DNA from: Desulfurococcales archaeon
GTDB lineage: Archaea; Thermoproteota; Thermoprotei_A; Sulfolobales; NBVN01
Direction of reading: 5' to 3'
Length of the DNA stretch: 7,336 nt
NCBI GenBank assembly: GCA_021160415.1
Contig: JAGHCP010000162.1
Coordinates: forward strand, 1-7,336
A model generated the notes under the pieces. That model searched no databases, was not told the origin of the DNA, and worked only from the letters and a program-made list of their open reading frames with translations. A program made the translations under genes and the position numbers. Within the stretch, counting starts at the first letter, position 1. Every line of letters begins with the position of its first letter. This document shows positions 5,077 through 7,336 of this stretch, piece by piece.

Positions 5077-6237
5077 TCATACCTCAACGTACTGCGTTAA
5101 TACCTTCAGAATCAGAGGTATTAAAGCGGAGGTTATCAGCGAGACCGAAACAACGGCGGTGAAAATAATTGGGGATATGAATCCCCTCTCCAGCGCTACG
5201 AGGACTACAGCCGGCTCCAGCGACCCCCTAACATTCATCGCAAGGCCCATAAGCCCCCCATACTTTAACTCCCTCCTATAGAGCCAAGGAAGTGACGCAC
5301 CCAGAAACTTACCTGTCACAGCGAGCCCCAGCACGACACCGGTCGTGAAAGTGAATATACTTCCCACATCGGTTTTAGCACCGATGAAGATGAAGAACAC
5401 GGGGACTATGAAGAACTCCAGAACCGTTGTCATCCTGCTCACGAGTTCCTCAACCCTAACATTATAAACTAATGTCGGATCCTTCACGAGGCGGAGAAGA
5501 CTTATCGTTAGGCCAGCCACGTAAGCCCCGTAGATCTCACCCACGCTCGTCTTAAGGGCAAGGTAGACAAGCCCGAAAAGTATAGCTGAGGAGACTATCA
5601 GTAAGTAATTCCAGTTAATTATCAACGGGTAGATGTATTTGCTCAGCTTCCTAACGAACAAATACATCAACCCCAAAACACTGACCATGAATGCCGCGAG
5701 CTTAGCTACCTCGATCATAACGGAAGCGTAATTGCCTAGTATCGCCCCTCTGAGGACTGCTATGAATCCCACAGCTATCAAATCGTCGAGAAATGAAGCC
5801 ATTATTAAAACTCTCTTGAACTCGTCCTCCAAACCCCCGACGTACTTCAGCATTATGACCACAACTTCTGTAGCTGTGTTGGCTATCGAAACAGCAACCA
5901 CTAAGGAAGCTGTTGGGGAGAGGCCTAAGTAACTCAGTACCCCAAGGGTTAGAGCTATTGTTATACCCGCACCACTAAGTGTCGTTACCACCGCTTCTTT
6001 AAAGTAGCTCCTCAAGCCTTTGAAGTCCACGTTAAGCCCTGAGTAGAAAAACAGCAGAATTATTGAGAACTCAACAAGCATATCGGGACTTACATCGGTT
6101 ATGAGGCCCAGAAGAGAAGGGCCTAGGATAATCCCTGTCAGGATGTAGGAGGTTATGCCTGGAACATACACCCTATCAAGAAGAAGTGCTAGAATACGGG
6201 AAAGGAACAAAGCCAGAACTATTTCGAGGAGTATCAT
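5077..6237 (-). CDS. CPA2-type Na+(K+)/H+ antiporter (Kef/NapA-like membrane protein)
   Basis: A membrane antiporter that exchanges cations for protons, for pH and salt homeostasis. The 386 residues are hydrophobic almost throughout, with about 12 predicted membrane segments and no soluble regulatory domain (no TrkA-N/RCK tail as in KefB or KefC). Visible family features: TGIILGPSLLG (34-44), YSGLNVD (65-71), SIANTATEVVV (117-127) on the unwound helix, paired acidic residues Asp151-Asp152 in FLDDL (typical of electrogenic antiporters), VFFIFIGAKTD (280-290), a membrane lysine at 310, and NVRGSLEPAVVLVAL (335-349). It starts with ATG 3 nt after the DUF211 stop, so the two are probably translationally coupled; the glutamate codons ending DUF211 supply a purine-rich ribosome-binding stretch. 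Ion specificity cannot be read from the sequence. Confidence 0.9.
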   Translation of the reverse strand: MILLEIVLALFLSRILALLLDRVYVPGITSYILTGIILGPSLLGLITDVSPDMLVEFSIILLFFYSGLNVDFKGLRSYFKEAVVTTLSGAGITIALTLGVLSYLGLSPTASLVVAVSIANTATEVVVIMLKYVGGLEDEFKRVLIMASFLDDLIAVGFIAVLRGAILGNYASVMIEVAKLAAFMVSVLGLMYLFVRKLSKYIYPLIINWNYLLIVSSAILFGLVYLALKTSVGEIYGAYVAGLTISLLRLVKDPTLVYNVRVEELVSRMTTVLEFFIVPVFFIFIGAKTDVGSIFTFTTGVVLGLAVTGKFLGASLPWLYRRELKYGGLMGLAMNVRGSLEPAVVLVALERGFISPIIFTAVVSVSLITSALIPLILKVLTQYVEV

Positions 6238-6240
6238 TCC

Positions 6241-6510
6241 TTACTCTTCTTCCTCCTCAGACTCAACAACTACTTGGTCAACACTATGAATTACTGCACC
6301 TAAACGCTCCACGGTTTCCTTCAAATCACCGTAGTCTATATCAGGCCCCTCAACAGTCACCGTTAGTGTAACCGTCTCAACATCTATTTCATTAACGATG
6401 ACGCTAACCCTCCTAACACCTTCAACAGAGATGAGGGTTTCCGCGAATTCAGGTATGGAGTGACCTTTGAGGGGTTTCAATACGTCAAGCACGATTTTCC
6501 TTAGACCCAC
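6241..6510 (-). CDS. DUF211 family protein
   Basis: A small archaeal protein of a family with known ferredoxin-like-fold structures but no established function. The 89 residues show GLRKIVLDVLKP (2-13), VEGVRRVSVIVNEIDVET (29-46), EGPDIDY (54-60) and GAVIHSVDQV (71-80), which match the family from end to end. An acidic tail (ESEEEEE, 83-89) is added after the core. The start is GTG at 6510, preceded by a strong purine-rich AGGTGGGG stretch; the ATG one base upstream is out of frame and hits a stop at once. It lies about 33 nt after L37e and 3 nt before the antiporter gene. That tight pairing raises the possibility that it is a cytoplasmic partner or sensor for the antiporter (inference only). 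Confidence 0.88.
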   Translation of the reverse strand: MGLRKIVLDVLKPLKGHSIPEFAETLISVEGVRRVSVIVNEIDVETVTLTVTVEGPDIDYGDLKETVERLGAVIHSVDQVVVESEEEEE

Positions 6511-6543
6511 ATCACCCCACCTAACAGTGAAGAAAGGGTTAAG

Positions 6544-6729
6544 TCACTTCACCCTAACCCTATTCACCTTCTTAGCTGCCCACGAGTATCTCCTTATTCT
6601 CTTAGACCTTCCGAAGCCACACGCCACACAATAACCCTTAGCCACGTTGAAGGAGTGCCTACCACATCTCCTGCATCTGATGTGCGTTTTACCCTTACTT
6701 CTTTTCCCCATTGACGCCGTTCCCTTCAA
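6544..6729 (-). CDS. rpl37e: 50S ribosomal protein L37e (eL37)
   Basis: A small zinc-binding protein of the large ribosomal subunit that contacts 23S rRNA. From the TTG at 6729 it has 61 residues: MKGTASMGKR at the N-terminus, a zinc ribbon Cys19-x2-Cys22-x11-Cys34-x2-Cys37, GFGRSKRIRRYSW (38-50) and a basic tail. The frame also allows a GTG at 6735 (63 residues, adding M-N). The TTG is preferred because the ribosome site GGGGTGA (6736-6742) is 6 nt from the TTG but directly abuts the GTG, and because archaeal L37e proteins usually begin MKGT. It lies 15 nt downstream of the LSm gene, a pairing widely conserved in archaea. Confidence 0.95.
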   Translation of the reverse strand: MKGTASMGKRSKGKTHIRCRRCGRHSFNVAKGYCVACGFGRSKRIRRYSWAAKKVNRVRVK

Positions 6730-6735
6730 ATTCAC

Positions 6736-6742
6736 TCACCCC
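6736..6742 (-). promoter_or_regulatory. Shine-Dalgarno GGGGTGA that decides the L37e start
   Basis: On the minus strand GGGGTGA is followed at once by GTG and, 6 nt later, by TTG. Only the TTG has normal Shine-Dalgarno spacing, so this site selects the shorter L37e protein. Confidence 0.65.
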
Positions 6743-6744
6743 TT

Positions 6745-6963
6745 TCATGCAGGGGAAACCAGAATTACGTTCTCTCCCCTAATTATTACCTTACCTAACG
6801 GGGTGTTCCCGGAATCACCCACTTCCTCTGCATTATCCAAAACTATGTTGAGGTGCTGGTCAAAGCTTCTGAGAACGCCACGGAGGAGCTTACCTCCCCT
6901 CAACTTAACCAGTACCACTTGGCCCACGTTCTCACTGAGTAGCCGTTGAGCTGCGTCACTCAC
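6745..6963 (-). CDS. LSm (Sm-like archaeal) RNA-binding protein
   Basis: Archaeal Sm proteins form heptameric rings that bind U-rich RNA and are tied to tRNA processing and RNA turnover. The 72 residues cover just the Sm fold: an N-terminal helix (about 2-11), Sm1 motif at about 14-47 with FDQHLNIVLDNAEE (34-47), and Sm2 motif GKVIIRGENVILVSP (57-71). The residues expected in the uridine pocket are present: His37, Asn39 and Arg62. The start is GTG at 6963; an imperfect GGGAG lies 4 nt upstream of it. It is the first gene of the six-gene minus-strand cluster, directly ahead of L37e, with a box A about 35 nt upstream. Confidence 0.95.
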   Translation of the reverse strand: MSDAAQRLLSENVGQVVLVKLRGGKLLRGVLRSFDQHLNIVLDNAEEVGDSGNTPLGKVIIRGENVILVSPA

Positions 6964-6993
6964 GATTGCTCCCTAAAGATAGGGGATGTAGTG

Positions 6994-7001
6994 TTTTATA
7001 A
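6994..7001. promoter_or_regulatory. box A (TATA) upstream of the LSm-L37e cluster, possibly bidirectional
   Basis: TTATAAAA on the minus strand, within GCTTATAAAAC, is a near-consensus archaeal TATA box. It predicts transcription from about 6972, 9 nt before the LSm start. On the plus strand the same bases read TTTTATAA and could serve the PUA gene with a leader of about 39 nt. I see no better box in the 99-nt divergent gap. Confidence 0.6.
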
Positions 7002-7062
7002 GCTATGCGCTCAACACCTAAAGCATTAATGAGGATGTTAAACTACTGAAACGGGTTAAACG

Positions 7063-7336
7063 ATGAGATACTACCCCCTAAAGAAGAAAGTGATTAACAA
7101 GGTGAAGTCGAAGATAAGTGAAAGCTATCCCTCAATAGCGGATTCGCTGAATGAAGCAAGGTCAGGTTACATGCTTGAGGAAGGTGACACCTACATCTTA
7201 GTTATTGAGGGGTTACCGTCATTCATCACAGATAAATATATGTCCGATTTAATCCCCACACTACTTCTCATAAAGAAATTGGGTCCCGGATCCCTCCCCT
7301 TAGTTGTCGTTGATGGAGGAGCCGTGCCACACATAC
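7063..7336 (+). CDS. PUA-domain RNA-binding protein (MCT-1/Tma20-like), partial
   Basis: Archaeal relatives of eukaryotic MCT-1/Tma20 pair an N-terminal pre-PUA domain with a PUA RNA-binding domain; the eukaryotic proteins act on ribosomes during re-initiation and recycling. I translated 91 codons from the ATG at 7063 to the right edge; the rest is outside the window. A basic N-terminus (KKKVINKVKSK, 7-17) is followed by the pre-PUA region, which ends in IPTLLLIKK (64-72). VVVDGGAVPHI (81-91) then begins the PUA domain, matching the VD-GA start of MCT-1 proteins. An in-frame TAA at 7057-7059 makes this ATG the earliest possible start. No strong ribosome site is visible. The gene is divergent from the LSm-L37e cluster. 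Confidence 0.85.
   Translation, partial: MRYYPLKKKVINKVKSKISESYPSIADSLNEARSGYMLEEGDTYILVIEGLPSFITDKYMSDLIPTLLLIKKLGPGSLPLVVVDGGAVPHI

Noticed and set aside
5041..5080. Replication origin next to Orc1/Cdc6
   Set aside because: The flanking gap is only about 27 nt and I found no origin-recognition-box-like repeats (TCCA-TGGAAAC core) or long AT-rich unwinding element there or elsewhere in the window.
6750..6766. GGGGAAACC at the end of the LSm gene as a mini origin-recognition box
   Set aside because: It lacks the rest of the motif, is a single copy and lies inside a conserved coding sequence.

Overview
This window is archaeal. It encodes an LSm (Sm-like) protein, ribosomal protein L37e, an Orc1/Cdc6 initiator, the archaeal families DUF99 (UPF0215) and DUF211, a human-type methylthioadenosine phosphorylase and a tRNA-Leu with an encoded CCA end. 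Box A (TATA) promoters lie close to the starts, and GTG and TTG starts are common. The mix best suits a (hyper)thermophilic member of the Thermoproteota (Crenarchaeota). That placement is an inference; no single marker here fixes it.

Layout, left to right. Positions 1-582 (minus) hold the N-terminal 194 codons of an S-methyl-5'-thioadenosine phosphorylase whose C-terminus lies beyond the left edge. A tRNA-Leu(GAG) gene (649-736, plus) is transcribed away from it, and one TATA-like site between them may serve both. Positions 737-1048 contain no convincing gene, only two small hairpins and a T-run (minus strand) that could end the next unit. Positions 1049-3090 (minus) hold two oligopeptide/oligosaccharide-type ABC ATPases, DppD-like then DppF-like, 5 nt apart and behind their own promoter. 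No permease or binding-protein gene is in the window.

From 3177 to 6963 six minus-strand genes are tightly packed, in transcription order: LSm, L37e, DUF211, a CPA2-type Na+(K+)/H+ antiporter, Orc1/Cdc6 and DUF99. The gaps are 15, about 33, 3 and 27 nt, and Orc1/Cdc6 overlaps DUF99 by 44 nt. This looks like one transcription unit started by a box A at about 6994-7001. It would join RNA/translation genes, ion homeostasis and replication initiation. A PUA-domain RNA-binding protein of the MCT-1 type starts divergently at 7063 and runs off the right edge.

The most striking feature is a perfect 105-bp direct repeat (1070-1174 and 2149-2253). It makes the C-terminal 35-residue cysteine-rich block of the two ATPases identical at every codon, while the flanking coding sequence differs. 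This looks like recent gene conversion. I see no wholly new defence or mobile system. The better leads are the repeat, the ATPase pair without its transporter partners, the DUF211-antiporter pair and the Orc1-DUF99 overlap.
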